A stretch of DNA of 23,396 nt from Chloroflexota bacterium (GTDB lineage Bacteria > Chloroflexota > Anaerolineae > Aggregatilineales > Phototrophicaceae): positions 1-23,396 of the forward strand of contig JAPOYU010000028.1 in the NCBI GenBank assembly GCA_026706395.1. The letters are read 5' to 3'. Under the pieces are notes generated by a model that saw only the letters and a program-made list of their open reading frames with translations, made no database searches and was not told the origin of the DNA. Each line of letters begins with the position of its first letter. Positions within the stretch are counted from its first letter, which is position 1. This document shows positions 1 to 7,868 of this stretch, piece after piece. A program made the position numbers and the translations under genes.

Positions 1-26
1 GCCTATTGTCCGAAAAAAATTTTTCT

Positions 27-54
27 TTGTCCGACAATGGACAATGTCGGACAA
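27..54. promoter_or_regulatory. Paired palindromes resembling GntR/FadR-type operators
   Basis: TTGTCCGACAA at 27-37 is a perfect odd palindrome with a GT-N3-AC core. ATGTCGGACAA at 44-54 is the same site with one mismatch, 17 bp away. A third partial copy, TTGTCCGAAAA, lies at 6-16. The outer arms 4-12 and 48-56 are also complementary. GT-N3-AC is the core recognised by the FadR subgroup of GntR regulators, so this is probably a repressor-binding cluster. No GntR gene is in the window, and the controlled gene may be off the left edge, since the nearest gene here starts more than 300 bases away. Confidence 0.45.
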
Positions 55-201
55 TACACAAACGAAAAGCTAACAATCGCTTCGCCAATTGCTGCTCGCT
101 CGCGAATCGCCATAGCGCCGGGATACAGCGGGAAATGATCAGGACGAACCGCGGCCGCGGGCTGGAATCAAACGCCAGACCGCCAGTACCGGATAAGCCT
201 T

Positions 202-293
202 GTAGGGGCGACTGACAGGCTGTGTCCACGCGCCCCTGTGAGGCCCCCGAAATATACGTGACGGGATCGACGGGCGACCCAGTGGGTCGTCCC
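202..293. repeat. Two intergenic hairpin repeats (family A)
   Basis: The first copy (202-236) begins GTAGGGGCG and closes with CGCGCCCC. The second (272-293) is a tight hairpin of GGGCGACCC, loop AGT and GGGTCGTCCC with one bulged T. The same pattern (GTAGGGGCG, then a CGA-rich arm, a short loop and a CGCCC arm) recurs near 8821, 16081, 17237, 21179, 21234 and 22578. Bases 60-200 and 294-389 show nothing else I can name. Confidence 0.55.
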
Positions 294-389
294 TTCATGA
301 ATCGACTTTGATCGGGTTCAGTGTTTTGTGTGAGCCAGGTTGTGACTTGCGAGCGGCTGTGGTAAAAGAATACGGAAAGCGGAATCGGT

Positions 390-1460
390 ATGGCAATGTA
401 CGACCCCAAAGAGCACCTCAAGCGACTCGTCGAAACCCACGCCCCCAGCGGTTACGAAGCGCCCGTGGCCGAACTCCTGCGCGAGGAATGGGCTGAGCTG
501 GTCGAGGACTTTGAGGAGGACCGCCTCGGCAGCTTGATCGGCATCAAGCGTGGGGCGCAGAATGTTGAGCAGAGGCGCAAGATCATGCTGGCGGCGCACA
601 TGGATGAGATCGCGCTGATGGTCCGGGGGATCGAAGACGGCTTCATCTACACGCATCGCGTGAGCGGCATCGACCCGCGCGTCATGCTCGCCCAGACTGT
701 GCTGGTGCACGGGAAACGCGAGTTGCCCGGCGTGGTCGCCACCATGCCGCCGCATCTGCAAACCCCCGCTGATCGTAAGCGTTATCCGCCGGTCGGCGAC
801 CTCGTTGTTGATGTCGGTCTGCCCGCTGCCGAAGTCGACGACCTCGTCCGCATCGGCGACCTGATCACAGTTGAAGGCCCAATGATGGAGTTGAAAGGGC
901 GGAAAGTCGCCGCTAAAGCAATGGACGACCGCTGCTGCGTCGCTGTCATCACCGCTTGTCTCGAGCTGCTGCGGAACATGAATCACAGCTGGGACGTGAT
1001 GGCGGTCGCGACCGTGCAAGAGGAGGTCGGCTTGCGCGGCGCCACGACAGCCGCCAATCACATTGAGCCAGACTGCGCCATCGCCCTCGATGTCGGTTTT
1101 GCCGAACAGCCGGGTGTATCGACAGCGATAAAACTAGGTGGCGGACCCTTGATGGGCATCGGCGCCAACTTCCATCCCAAAATGGTGAAGCGTCTGCAAG
1201 ACATCGCCGCGTACTACGACATCATATGGCAGGCGGATATCATTCCGGCTCGCGCCGGTTACGATTCCTGGGCGATACAGGTCTCGCGCGGCGGTGTTCC
1301 CACGGCGCTCCTGGGTATCCCCCTGCGCAATATGCACTCGCCGGTGGAAACGCTGGACCTCAAGGATATCGAGCGCACAGGCCGCCTGCTCGCTCATTTC
1401 ATCTGCGCGCTGGATGAGGACTTTGTCGATTACCTTTCGCTGATGCCGGGGGCGGATTAA
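390..1460 (+). CDS. M42 family metallopeptidase (aminopeptidase, FrvX/glutamyl aminopeptidase-like)
   Basis: A cytoplasmic di-metal aminopeptidase of the M42 group; members form large tetrahedral particles and trim peptides from the N-terminus. The 356 residues match the usual family length. Expected metal-site and catalytic motifs are in order: AAHMDE (H70, D72), AKAMDDR (D179/D180), the QEEVGLRGA block (E211 as general base, E212), ALDVGF (D234) and NMHSPVE (H316). There is no signal peptide. The ATG at 390 is preceded by a weak purine stretch, GGAAAGCGGAA; an in-frame ATG at 396 is an alternative. The stop lies one base from the stop of the opposing gene, with no terminator between them. 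Sequence alone cannot separate peptidase from the cellulase-like annotations sometimes given to this family. A link to the catabolic cluster is not evident. Confidence 0.9.
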   Translation: MAMYDPKEHLKRLVETHAPSGYEAPVAELLREEWAELVEDFEEDRLGSLIGIKRGAQNVEQRRKIMLAAHMDEIALMVRGIEDGFIYTHRVSGIDPRVMLAQTVLVHGKRELPGVVATMPPHLQTPADRKRYPPVGDLVVDVGLPAAEVDDLVRIGDLITVEGPMMELKGRKVAAKAMDDRCCVAVITACLELLRNMNHSWDVMAVATVQEEVGLRGATTAANHIEPDCAIALDVGFAEQPGVSTAIKLGGGPLMGIGANFHPKMVKRLQDIAAYYDIIWQADIIPARAGYDSWAIQVSRGGVPTALLGIPLRNMHSPVETLDLKDIERTGRLLAHFICALDEDFVDYLSLMPGAD

Positions 1461-1461
1461 C

Positions 1462-2622
1462 TCAAGTCGAATACAGGTTCTTGGCTTCGTCAAACAGGCG
1501 CTTGAGCTCAGCCAGCACCTGCCGCCGGTCTCCGCCTTCCATCAGGTACTCGCGAATGGGCGCGCCGCCACGGTCTTGGAAATGGAGATAACCGGGGAAT
1601 CGCGGGCGCAGATAGGCGCGATCCAATGCGGGCAGGGTATTGCGGAAATAGTCATTCGACCGCCGGTTCACTTCCGCATCCAGCCAGGCGCTCCTGTGCC
1701 CGGGCTGGCCACCGTTCTCGAAGAAGAGACTGCGCTGAATCTCCGGGCTGGCGGTGAACATGGCATAGTCCCGCGCGATGTCGAGCGCCCCGCAGCCGGT
1801 TGAAATCGCCAGGCCGGTGCCGCCGAGCGTTGTCTGGCAGCGCCCATGCCCGTCAATATCCACCATATCGTCGAATGTCAGCAGCGCCTCCGAATAGCCG
1901 GCGCGGGAGTAATTGGAATAACCGTAGGCGAAGGGACAATAGACGAAGTCGTCGCGGCGGGAGAGCGCTTCGTAAACCGCGATGGGGTTCCAGCCGAAAA
2001 TATCGCGCGGGCACAGGCTGGCCAACTCGTGCAGCTGATCCAGCGCTTGCAGGCTCATGTCGTCCGATACCGCCCATTCATCGTCAACGAAGGGCACTTC
2101 TCCCTGGGTGGCGCAAAGCATATACCAGTTCATCAAGGTGTCGATGGGGATGCCGGGCATAATCACCCGTCCGCGCCGCGCCAACTCCAGCAGATCGCGC
2201 CAAGTACCCGGCTGCTCCAGGTCGTAGCGCTCCAGCAGATCGGGGCGATAAGATGCGACCGGCGTCGCCGCGTCGATGGCCAGCGCGCACTGACTGCCGC
2301 GGAAGATATAACTGGGATGGGAATGCCCGACCGAATTCTCCGCCTGATCGCGCATGTAGTCTTCCGGGACGATCTCCTGCAGCGGCACGAGCACTTTGCT
2401 ATAGGCGGCGTACCCGGCCCAGGGATGGTCGATCACCAAAAGGTCGTAACGCTCCGCCAGCCCTTGAATCGGCGCATCGGCGAATTCCTGCAGGGAGCGC
2501 TTCTCCCAGGTGATCTCGACATCCGGCCGCATCTCACAGAAGCGCTGCGCCGTCGCCACGACCGAGACGAAACCGCGCGAATGATTCCAGGTGATGCCTC
2601 GCAATTCTGTCTTGGCTGTCAT
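1462..2622 (-). CDS. Solute-binding-protein homologue (SBP family 1) without a signal peptide
   Basis: 386 residues with the general pattern of family-1 solute-binding proteins: an early beta strand with RGITWNHSRGF, a following EKRSLQEFADAP helix, LLVIDHPWAGYA, LVPLQEIVP, a central GTWRDLLELA segment and the late FTASPEIQ region typical of the sugar-binder C-lobe. It starts MTAKTELRGITW, so neither Sec, lipoprotein nor Tat signal is present. Reading upstream in frame meets a TGA a few codons before the ATG, so a signal cannot be recovered by a longer start. A GGGGGCGACGG stretch precedes the ATG. No permease is adjacent. It is divergent from the MaoC-IclR operon and shares its putative operator region. 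It may be a cytoplasmic ligand-binding protein; its exact job is unknown. I recall similar signal-less proteins beside CaiB genes in other bacteria, but this is from memory. Confidence 0.75.
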   Translation of the reverse strand: MTAKTELRGITWNHSRGFVSVVATAQRFCEMRPDVEITWEKRSLQEFADAPIQGLAERYDLLVIDHPWAGYAAYSKVLVPLQEIVPEDYMRDQAENSVGHSHPSYIFRGSQCALAIDAATPVASYRPDLLERYDLEQPGTWRDLLELARRGRVIMPGIPIDTLMNWYMLCATQGEVPFVDDEWAVSDDMSLQALDQLHELASLCPRDIFGWNPIAVYEALSRRDDFVYCPFAYGYSNYSRAGYSEALLTFDDMVDIDGHGRCQTTLGGTGLAISTGCGALDIARDYAMFTASPEIQRSLFFENGGQPGHRSAWLDAEVNRRSNDYFRNTLPALDRAYLRPRFPGYLHFQDRGGAPIREYLMEGGDRRQVLAELKRLFDEAKNLYST

Positions 2623-2754
2623 GTTCCGTCGCCCCCATCATCATTAGAATTCACTTACTCATAAGGAAAACACTCTGTGTCCTCTGTAGTGAAAAGACTA
2701 TACCGTGCGAGGCAAGAGCGAACGTCCCTCAACTTCGGGCCGTCGCGCACAGTG

Positions 2755-2806
2755 TTTTGCTTGCAAAATCCAATTTTATCTGCAAAATATAGTGAGTGAA
2801 TCACTC
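2755..2806. promoter_or_regulatory. Putative IclR operator pair in the divergent SBP/MaoC intergenic region
   Basis: TTTTGCTTGCAAAA at 2755-2768 is a palindrome with 6-bp arms and a TT centre. A second, weaker copy, TTTTATCTGCAAAA, lies at 2774-2787, 19 bp centre to centre (about two helical turns, same DNA face). The same motif in reverse orientation sits at 6617-6630 upstream of the CoA-transferase gene. A third, unrelated palindrome, GAGTGA-A-TCACTC, is at 2794-2806. TATAGT at 2788-2793 could be a -10 box, but I see no convincing -35 at proper spacing. The IclR gene is second in the operon read rightward, so autoregulation is likely. Confidence 0.55.
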
Positions 2807-2862
2807 CTTGTCAACTCAGCGGCCATATAACACTGGTACGGGACTCCCCTTAGGAAAACACC

Positions 2863-3321
2863 ATGATTAAGACCACCTATTTTGAAGAGTACGAGATTGG
2901 CTCCAGCCGCGAAACCTTCGGCCGGACCATAACCGAAGCCGATATCGTCTTGCACGCCGGGCAAACGGGCGACTTCTTCCCCCACCACATGGACGCTGAA
3001 TGGGTCAAGACGCAGGAGTTCAAGGAGCGCATCGCTCATGGCACGCTGATCCTGAGCATCGGCATTGGTATGACCGCCAACGAGATCAACCCGGTCGCCT
3101 TCTCCTACGGCTATGACCGCGTCCGCTTCATCCGCCCGGTTTTCATCGGCGATACGATCACGGTCAAAGCGACCATCAGCGAAAAGCGCGATTATCCCAA
3201 GCGTGCCGATCATGGCTATGTGATTGAACAAGTCGAGATGTTCAATCAGCATGGGGCAATCGTTCTCGCCTGCCAGCATCTCTATCTCGTACAGCGTAAG
3301 GAACTCGCTCCGGCCGATTAA
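2863..3321 (+). CDS. MaoC-like hydratase/dehydratase (catalytic residues intact)
   Basis: A single hot-dog-fold MaoC domain of 152 residues, the usual size of (R)-specific enoyl-CoA hydratases. The hydratase motif is seen as [10 protein letters not shown], with catalytic Asp37 and His42 (D-x4-H), followed by RIAHGT (H59-G60) at the start of the central helix and [11 protein letters not shown] at the substrate tunnel. It probably adds water to, or removes it from, a short CoA thioester in the cytoplasm. An AGGA lies 9 bases before the ATG. It opens an apparent operon with the IclR gene 40 bases downstream. A second MaoC gene at 7869 is clearly related (shared FSYGYD-(R/K)-(V/L)-RFI and PVFIGDTI) but lacks the catalytic His. 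The physiological acyl-CoA is not known; the neighbours suggest a product of sugar-acid breakdown. Confidence 0.88.
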   Translation: MIKTTYFEEYEIGSSRETFGRTITEADIVLHAGQTGDFFPHHMDAEWVKTQEFKERIAHGTLILSIGIGMTANEINPVAFSYGYDRVRFIRPVFIGDTITVKATISEKRDYPKRADHGYVIEQVEMFNQHGAIVLACQHLYLVQRKELAPAD

Positions 3322-3361
3322 CCCGCTCTTGCCGACCACGGCAGGCTGAAAGCGAACCAAC

Positions 3362-4165
3362 ATGGTCGAAATGAAATCCGCGCCCAATTACAGCGTGCCG
3401 GCTTTGGAGAAAGGCCTGGCGGTGCTTGAGTTGCTGGCGCAGGCTTCCGAGCCGCTCTCGCTGTCCCAAGTGTCCGAATTGACGGCGAACAGCGCCAGCC
3501 AACTCTTCCGCACGATGAACTGCCTGGTGGAAAGCGGCTATGTCAGCAAAGACGAGGCCTCCGGCAAATACATCCTGACGCTCAAGCTCTTCGAGCTCGC
3601 CAGCCGTCACTCGCCGCTTAAACACTTGCTGCGGGTGGCCCATTTGCCGATGCAGGAACTCGCCTGGAACATACGCGAATCCTGCCATATCAGCATCATT
3701 CAACATCGACAGCTGCTCGTGGTCGGTCAAGCGGAAAGCCCGGAAAGGGTGCAGATCACCGTATCTGTCGGCGCCTCCTTCCCGCTCGTATCGACGGTAT
3801 CCGGGCGGCTCCTGCTGGCGGCGCTGGATGAGGGCAGCCTCAGCGCCATCCTGGATGAAGACGGCGACTACCGGCGTATGTCCGGGTCCGAGCGCGATAG
3901 TTTCTGGGAGCGGATAGATGGGATTCGGCGAACCGGCATGTCAACCGCGGTCGATGAATCATTCATCGGCTTGCATGATACCGCTGTTTTGATCGGCAAC
4001 CCGGATATCGGCGTCACCGCAGCGCTCGCGATCACCCAGCTGACCGCCAGCCGGAAGAGCGGCGAAACGCAGCAAGTGATCGACGCCTTGCAGCGCTGCG
4101 CCCATCAGATCAACGAGCGCGCCGGTTTGACGGATTTTACCGAGCAGCCGGTCCCCGCCTATTAG
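3362..4165 (+). CDS. IclR-family transcriptional regulator
   Basis: 267 residues with an N-terminal winged helix-turn-helix (about 13-75: PALEKGLAVLELL, LSLSQVSELT, SQLFRTMNCLVESGYV) and a C-terminal IclR effector domain (about 80-255), including the family signature PLVSTVSGRLLLAAL near 141-155. IclR proteins bind small acids or aromatics and usually act as repressors of nearby catabolic operons, often their own. The gene sits between a hydratase and a dehydrogenase gene. The palindrome TTTTGC-NN-GCAAAA found upstream of both halves of this cluster is a fair candidate for its binding site. An ATG at 3371 is an alternative start. The next gene starts 29 bases after the stop, consistent with cotranscription. 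Confidence 0.9.
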   Translation: MVEMKSAPNYSVPALEKGLAVLELLAQASEPLSLSQVSELTANSASQLFRTMNCLVESGYVSKDEASGKYILTLKLFELASRHSPLKHLLRVAHLPMQELAWNIRESCHISIIQHRQLLVVGQAESPERVQITVSVGASFPLVSTVSGRLLLAALDEGSLSAILDEDGDYRRMSGSERDSFWERIDGIRRTGMSTAVDESFIGLHDTAVLIGNPDIGVTAALAITQLTASRKSGETQQVIDALQRCAHQINERAGLTDFTEQPVPAY

Positions 4166-4194
4166 AATTGCCAATCAATACAGGATGCTGTCAG

Positions 4195-5277
4195 ATGCCA
4201 GACTTTCAATACCGTCAGAGCGCGATACTGCCGGCGCACCCGCTGCCGATAGTGAGCATCGGCTTGGGCGGGATCGTGCATGACGCCCATTATCCCGCTT
4301 ACAAGGTAGCCGGTTTCGATGTGGTCGGCGGCTATGACATTGATGCCGTGCGTGCGTCCATGATGCAGCATAAATTCGGCATCCCGCTGCTTTATGACTC
4401 GTTGGCGGCTGCGATCGAAGGGGCGCCGGCCAAGGCCGTCTTTGATATCGCCGTGCCGGGCGACGCTATCGCCGATATCCTGCGCGAGATACCCGCGGGC
4501 CGCGCCGTTCTCATCCAGAAGCCCATGGGTGAAGATCTGGCTGAAGCGCGGCAAATCCTTGACATCTGCCGCGAACAGGAGCTCGTCGCCGCCATCAACT
4601 TCCAACTGCGCTTCGCCCCTTTCATCATCGCCGCCCGTGATATGATCGAGCAGGGCTTGATCGGCGAGCTTTATGATGTGGAGTTCCGCGTTCAGTGCAA
4701 CACGCCCTGGCATCTCTGGAGCTTCCTCTTCCCCTTGCCCCGCATCGAAATCCTCTACCACAGCATCCATTATGTCGACCTCGTCTGCTCCTTTTGCGGT
4801 ACGCCACAGGGCGTCTACGCCAAGACCCTTAGCCACCCGTCGGCGCCCGACCTGCGCGGAGGCGCTCGTTCGATGATCATCATGGACTACGGCGAGAACC
4901 CACGCGTCAACATCATGACTAACCACAGCCATGCCTACGGACCCGAAAAGCAGCAGTCCTACGTCAAGTTTGAAGGCAGCGAAGGCGCTATTCAAATCCG
5001 CGCCGGTCTCAACATGAATTATCCCGACGGCGTCCCTGACCGCTTCGAGTACATCTTGCTATCGGACGGAGACGCCCCGCAGTGGCAGTCTCTGGAAATC
5101 AATGGGTCATGGTTCCCCGAAGCCTTCATCGGCACGATGGCCAGCCTGATGCGCTACGCCAATGGCGAGACCAGTACCTTGCCGACATCGGTCGAGGATG
5201 CCATTCAGACGATGGCGACGGTGGAAGCCGCTTACGAATCCAGCACAAATGGCGGTACGCCTTTGCCGGCGGTGTGA
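4195..5277 (+). CDS. Gfo/Idh/MocA family NAD(P)-dependent sugar dehydrogenase
   Basis: 360 residues. An N-terminal Rossmann domain carries IVSIGLGGIVHDAHYPAY (G23-x-G25) and an acidic YDID stretch after strand 2 (D48, D50) that hints at NAD preference. The family EKP motif reads QKP (108-110). The C-terminal alpha/beta domain contains HYVDL (H192, D195), the usual catalytic His-x2-Asp. Members oxidise sugars, inositols or sugar derivatives with NAD(P). ATG 4195 is chosen because AGGA lies 9 bases upstream; the longer reading from TTG 4168 adds only nine residues and has no site. It follows the IclR gene closely. With the lactonase at 5653 and the mutarotase at 8398 it suggests aldose to lactone to acid, though the substrate cannot be read from sequence and some family members act on ketosugars or thioesters. 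Confidence 0.85.
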   Translation: MPDFQYRQSAILPAHPLPIVSIGLGGIVHDAHYPAYKVAGFDVVGGYDIDAVRASMMQHKFGIPLLYDSLAAAIEGAPAKAVFDIAVPGDAIADILREIPAGRAVLIQKPMGEDLAEARQILDICREQELVAAINFQLRFAPFIIAARDMIEQGLIGELYDVEFRVQCNTPWHLWSFLFPLPRIEILYHSIHYVDLVCSFCGTPQGVYAKTLSHPSAPDLRGGARSMIIMDYGENPRVNIMTNHSHAYGPEKQQSYVKFEGSEGAIQIRAGLNMNYPDGVPDRFEYILLSDGDAPQWQSLEINGSWFPEAFIGTMASLMRYANGETSTLPTSVEDAIQTMATVEAAYESSTNGGTPLPAV

Positions 5278-5344
5278 GGGGCGAACTTGCCAACCGCATT
5301 CGGGAAAGTTATGATTGAGGTATCGGCGAAAAAGGACTGTCGAT

Positions 5345-5647
5345 ATGCAATTGGACACGACGCTTTCTCTGGATGTGGTAATCGCAATTATCGCCATATT
5401 TGTAGCTGTTTGGCTGCTCAATCGGGACATAGACAGCAAGATCTCTGACTTGCGTAGGGATCTCAAAGCCGACAACACTGACTTGCGCAAAGAACTGAAA
5501 GCAGACATCGTCGAACTGCGCAAGGAACTAAATGCTGTTGAATCGAAAGTCGACGGCGGCAACCAGCGCCTCGCCAGGCTCGAGGGAGTCATCTTGTCGC
5601 GCGAAGGCTTGGTTGACGCAATAGTCGAAACTGGTGCGACTGGCTAG
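5345..5647 (+). CDS. Small membrane protein with hendecad coiled-coil repeats
   Basis: 100 residues. A hydrophobic segment at about 10-26 (VVIAIIAIFVAVWLL) is followed by a charged coiled coil made of three 11-residue units, DLRRDLKADNT, DLRKELKADIV and ELRKELNAVES, then RLARLEGVIL and a short tail. Such 11-residue periodicity gives a right-handed or nearly straight coiled coil. The protein is probably anchored in the inner membrane and oligomeric. AAAGGA sits 8 bases before ATG 5345; the longer TTG 5315 reading lacks a site. I do not recognise a function. It lies 67 bases after the dehydrogenase gene and ends 5 bases from the stop of the opposing lactonase gene. It may be unrelated to the pathway. 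Confidence 0.65.
   Translation: MQLDTTLSLDVVIAIIAIFVAVWLLNRDIDSKISDLRRDLKADNTDLRKELKADIVELRKELNAVESKVDGGNQRLARLEGVILSREGLVDAIVETGATG
5447..5545 (+). repeat. Three in-frame 33-bp tandem repeats
   Basis: Units at 5447-5479, 5480-5512 and 5513-5545 begin GACTTGCG, GACTTGCG and GAACTGCG and encode the three 11-residue coiled-coil units of the small membrane protein. They diverge at synonymous and conservative positions, so they look like an old duplication kept under protein-level selection rather than a recent slippage array. Confidence 0.75.
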
Positions 5648-5652
5648 ATCGC

Positions 5653-6498
5653 CTAGGACCCCAGCCCGTAAAACACGTTGCCCGTTCCACCCAAGATCGC
5701 GTCTCTCTCGTCATCAGAAAGGTCCGCCAGGCATTTGTTCGTCTCCGCCCAGACCTTGGCATAATCCCCCGCCAGCACAGCCACGGGCCAATCACTGCCG
5801 AACATTAAACGATCGGTGCCGAACTGCTCTATTGCATAATCGACCAGCGGCTTGATGTCCTCAAAAGTCCAATTTTCGAAGTCCGGCGTCACTGTGTTTA
5901 AGCCGGAGACCTTGGCATAAACATTTGGGCTTTCCGCCGCCGCCGCCAGTTGCTCCCGCCAAATCGCCCGTTCGTCGTCGCCCAATGGCGGCTTGGCCAG
6001 ATGGTCGACCACCATCTTCAGGTTCGGCACCTTCTCCGCCAAAGTCGGCACATGCTTCAAGTGGTTCGGGAACACCGCGACCACATCAAAGGTCAAGTCG
6101 CGATCGGCCAGGATGGTCAAGCCTTCGATGACCTGCTTCTGTATCACCCAGTCGGGATTCGTCTCTTCGTGAATCAAATGCCGCATGCCCTTGAAATAAG
6201 GGTTCCGCCCGTATTCATCGAGCTTCTTCGCTGTTTCCTCCGGGTCATGAAGCGGCACCCAGCCGACCCCGCCGGCCACCCACTCATAGGCTTCCGCGAT
6301 CGCCAGCATGGAATCGGTATCGGCGTAGGAATCCATCGCCTGCACGATCACCGTCTTGTCGACGCCGGCAGCCGCCAACTGCGGCGCCAGTTCATCAGCG
6401 TCAAAGTCCCGATAAATGGGTCCGTAGGCCGGCACCAGCCAAGGATACGCCACCTCGTCCAGATTCCAAAAATGCTGATGCGTATCAACCTTTAGCAT
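5653..6498 (-). CDS. COG3618 amidohydrolase (L-fuconolactonase/L-rhamnonolactonase-like)
   Basis: 281 residues of a TIM-barrel amidohydrolase of the lactonase branch (L-fuconate, L-rhamnono-1,4-lactone, pyrone-dicarboxylate lactonases). Seen: THQHFW (H7, H9) at strand 1, GMRHLIHEE (R106, H107) at the substrate side, VVDHLAKP (H166), YAKVSGL (K196) and FGSDWPV (D236), all in the expected order. It probably opens a sugar-acid lactone in the cytoplasm. ATG 6498 is chosen because a perfect GGAGG lies 5 bases upstream on its strand; the 6510 TTG reading would place that site inside the gene. It is divergent from the CoA-transferase gene across a region holding the shared palindrome. The RhaM-like mutarotase nearby supports a 6-deoxyhexose substrate, but the exact lactone is inference. 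Confidence 0.85.
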   Translation of the reverse strand: MLKVDTHQHFWNLDEVAYPWLVPAYGPIYRDFDADELAPQLAAAGVDKTVIVQAMDSYADTDSMLAIAEAYEWVAGGVGWVPLHDPEETAKKLDEYGRNPYFKGMRHLIHEETNPDWVIQKQVIEGLTILADRDLTFDVVAVFPNHLKHVPTLAEKVPNLKMVVDHLAKPPLGDDERAIWREQLAAAAESPNVYAKVSGLNTVTPDFENWTFEDIKPLVDYAIEQFGTDRLMFGSDWPVAVLAGDYAKVWAETNKCLADLSDDERDAILGGTGNVFYGLGS

Positions 6499-6570
6499 GG
6501 TCGCCTCCAATAAGCCATATCATTTATCGCGACGCTTGCGTCCACAGCGGTAGCGCGCCGCCGCAATAAT

Positions 6571-6599
6571 TTGACAGAACTGACTTTCCCCACTATATT
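6571..6599 (+). promoter_or_regulatory. Sigma-70-type promoter for the CoA-transferase operon
   Basis: A consensus -35 TTGACA (6571-6576) is followed after 17 bases by TATATT (6594-6599), so transcription should start near 6606. This is the best-looking promoter in the window. The palindromic operator at 6617-6630 lies just past the predicted start, a position suited to repression. Confidence 0.7.
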
Positions 6600-6616
6600 T
6601 TACGGACAAAAAGCGT

Positions 6617-6630
6617 TTTTGCAAGCAAAA
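6617..6630. promoter_or_regulatory. Putative IclR operator, second copy
   Basis: TTTTGCAAGCAAAA is the exact reverse complement of the site at 2755-2768. It overlaps the expected start of the CoA-transferase transcript. Immediately to the left is another symmetrical element, CAAAAA-GCG-TTTTTG (6607-6621). Confidence 0.55.
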
Positions 6631-6710
6631 CAGATCTGAGCTATTTTCGGCATTCCGAATGCACTGCTATCCCAGAAGTCTAGGCAGCCGCCGAGGAGAC
6701 TTGAGACACG

Positions 6711-7859
6711 ATGAGACCACTGGAAGGCTTACTGGTACTGGACTTCAGCATCTTCTTGTCGGGTCCCTCGGCGGCGCTACGTTTGGCCGACCTGGGCGCG
6801 CGCGTCATCAAGGTGGAGCGGCCGGACGGAGGAGACCTGTGCCGCCAGCTCTACATATCAGAACTCGAACTCGATGGCGAAAGCACGCTCTTCCATTCTA
6901 TCAACCGGAACAAGGAGAGCTTCGCCGCCAACTTGAAAGATCCGGTCGATCTCGAACGCGCCAGGGAGCTCATCAAGCAAGCCGATGTGATCGTGCAGAA
7001 CTTCCGTCCCGGCGTTATGACGCGGCTTGGACTCGATTACGAATCCGTCCACGAAATCAATCCCCGCATCGTCTACGGCGAAATCACCGGCTATGGCAAT
7101 GAAGGTCCCTGGGTTTACAAGCCGGGGCAGGACCTGCTGCTGCAGTCGATCTCGGGCCTGGTCTGGCTCAATGGCGATGCTGACCGCCCCCCGACGCCCT
7201 TCGGACTGGCGGTGGTAGATCTCTTCACCGGCGCGCATCTGGTGCAAGGCATTCTCGCCTGTCTGGTCCGCCGTGGCGTCACCGGCGAAGGTGGCCTGGT
7301 GCAAGTCAGCCTGCTCGAGTCCATACTCGATTTCCAATTCGAAGTGCTGACGACTCATCTCAACGATGGCGGCAAACAGCCGCAGCGCAGCACGATCAAT
7401 AACGCCCACGCCTACCTCGCCGCGCCGTATGGCATTTACCAGACGGCCGATGGCTTCCTGGCGCTGGCGATGGGTTCGATCCCTGTCCTCGGGGAGCTGC
7501 TGGATTGCCAACCGCTGCTGCAATTCACCGACTCCGCCACCTGGTTTACCCGACGCGACGAGATCAAGGCGATACTGGTCGATCATCTGAAGACGCAGTC
7601 GACAAATCACTGGCTCGGCATCCTCGAGCCGCAGGATATCTGGTGCGCCGATGTGCTGACCTGGGACCGCCTCATGCAGCACGAGGGCTTCAAGGCGATC
7701 GATATGATCCAGGAAGTCGCGCGCGACGAAGACGTCAAGCTGGATACCACCCGCTGCCCCGTCCGCATCGATGGCGAGATCCTCAAGAGCCACAAAGGCG
7801 CGCCCCGCATCGGCGAAGATACCGAGCGCATCATGTCTGAGTTTGCGATTATGAATTGA
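6711..7859 (+). CDS. CaiB/BaiF (family III) CoA-transferase
   Basis: 382 residues, a usual length for family III transferases, which form interlocked dimers and move CoA between carboxylic acids through an aspartyl-CoA mixed anhydride. Seen: the N-terminal [37 protein letters not shown], then [46 protein letters not shown] and [11 protein letters not shown], where D170 matches the catalytic Asp of formyl-CoA transferase. The start is ATG 6711; GAGGAG lies a rather long 12 bases upstream. The stop is 9 bases from the next start. Transcribed from the strong promoter at 6571, it probably activates an acid of the pathway or recycles CoA. The donor and acceptor are unknown; related enzymes act on succinate, itaconate, mesaconate and carnitine. 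Confidence 0.9.
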   Translation: MRPLEGLLVLDFSIFLSGPSAALRLADLGARVIKVERPDGGDLCRQLYISELELDGESTLFHSINRNKESFAANLKDPVDLERARELIKQADVIVQNFRPGVMTRLGLDYESVHEINPRIVYGEITGYGNEGPWVYKPGQDLLLQSISGLVWLNGDADRPPTPFGLAVVDLFTGAHLVQGILACLVRRGVTGEGGLVQVSLLESILDFQFEVLTTHLNDGGKQPQRSTINNAHAYLAAPYGIYQTADGFLALAMGSIPVLGELLDCQPLLQFTDSATWFTRRDEIKAILVDHLKTQSTNHWLGILEPQDIWCADVLTWDRLMQHEGFKAIDMIQEVARDEDVKLDTTRCPVRIDGEILKSHKGAPRIGEDTERIMSEFAIMN

Positions 7860-7868
7860 GGGAACCTC

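Noticed and set aside
5447..5545. Tandem 33-bp units as a possible CRISPR or minisatellite
   Set aside because: The units are contiguous without spacers, in frame, and encode coiled-coil hendecads.
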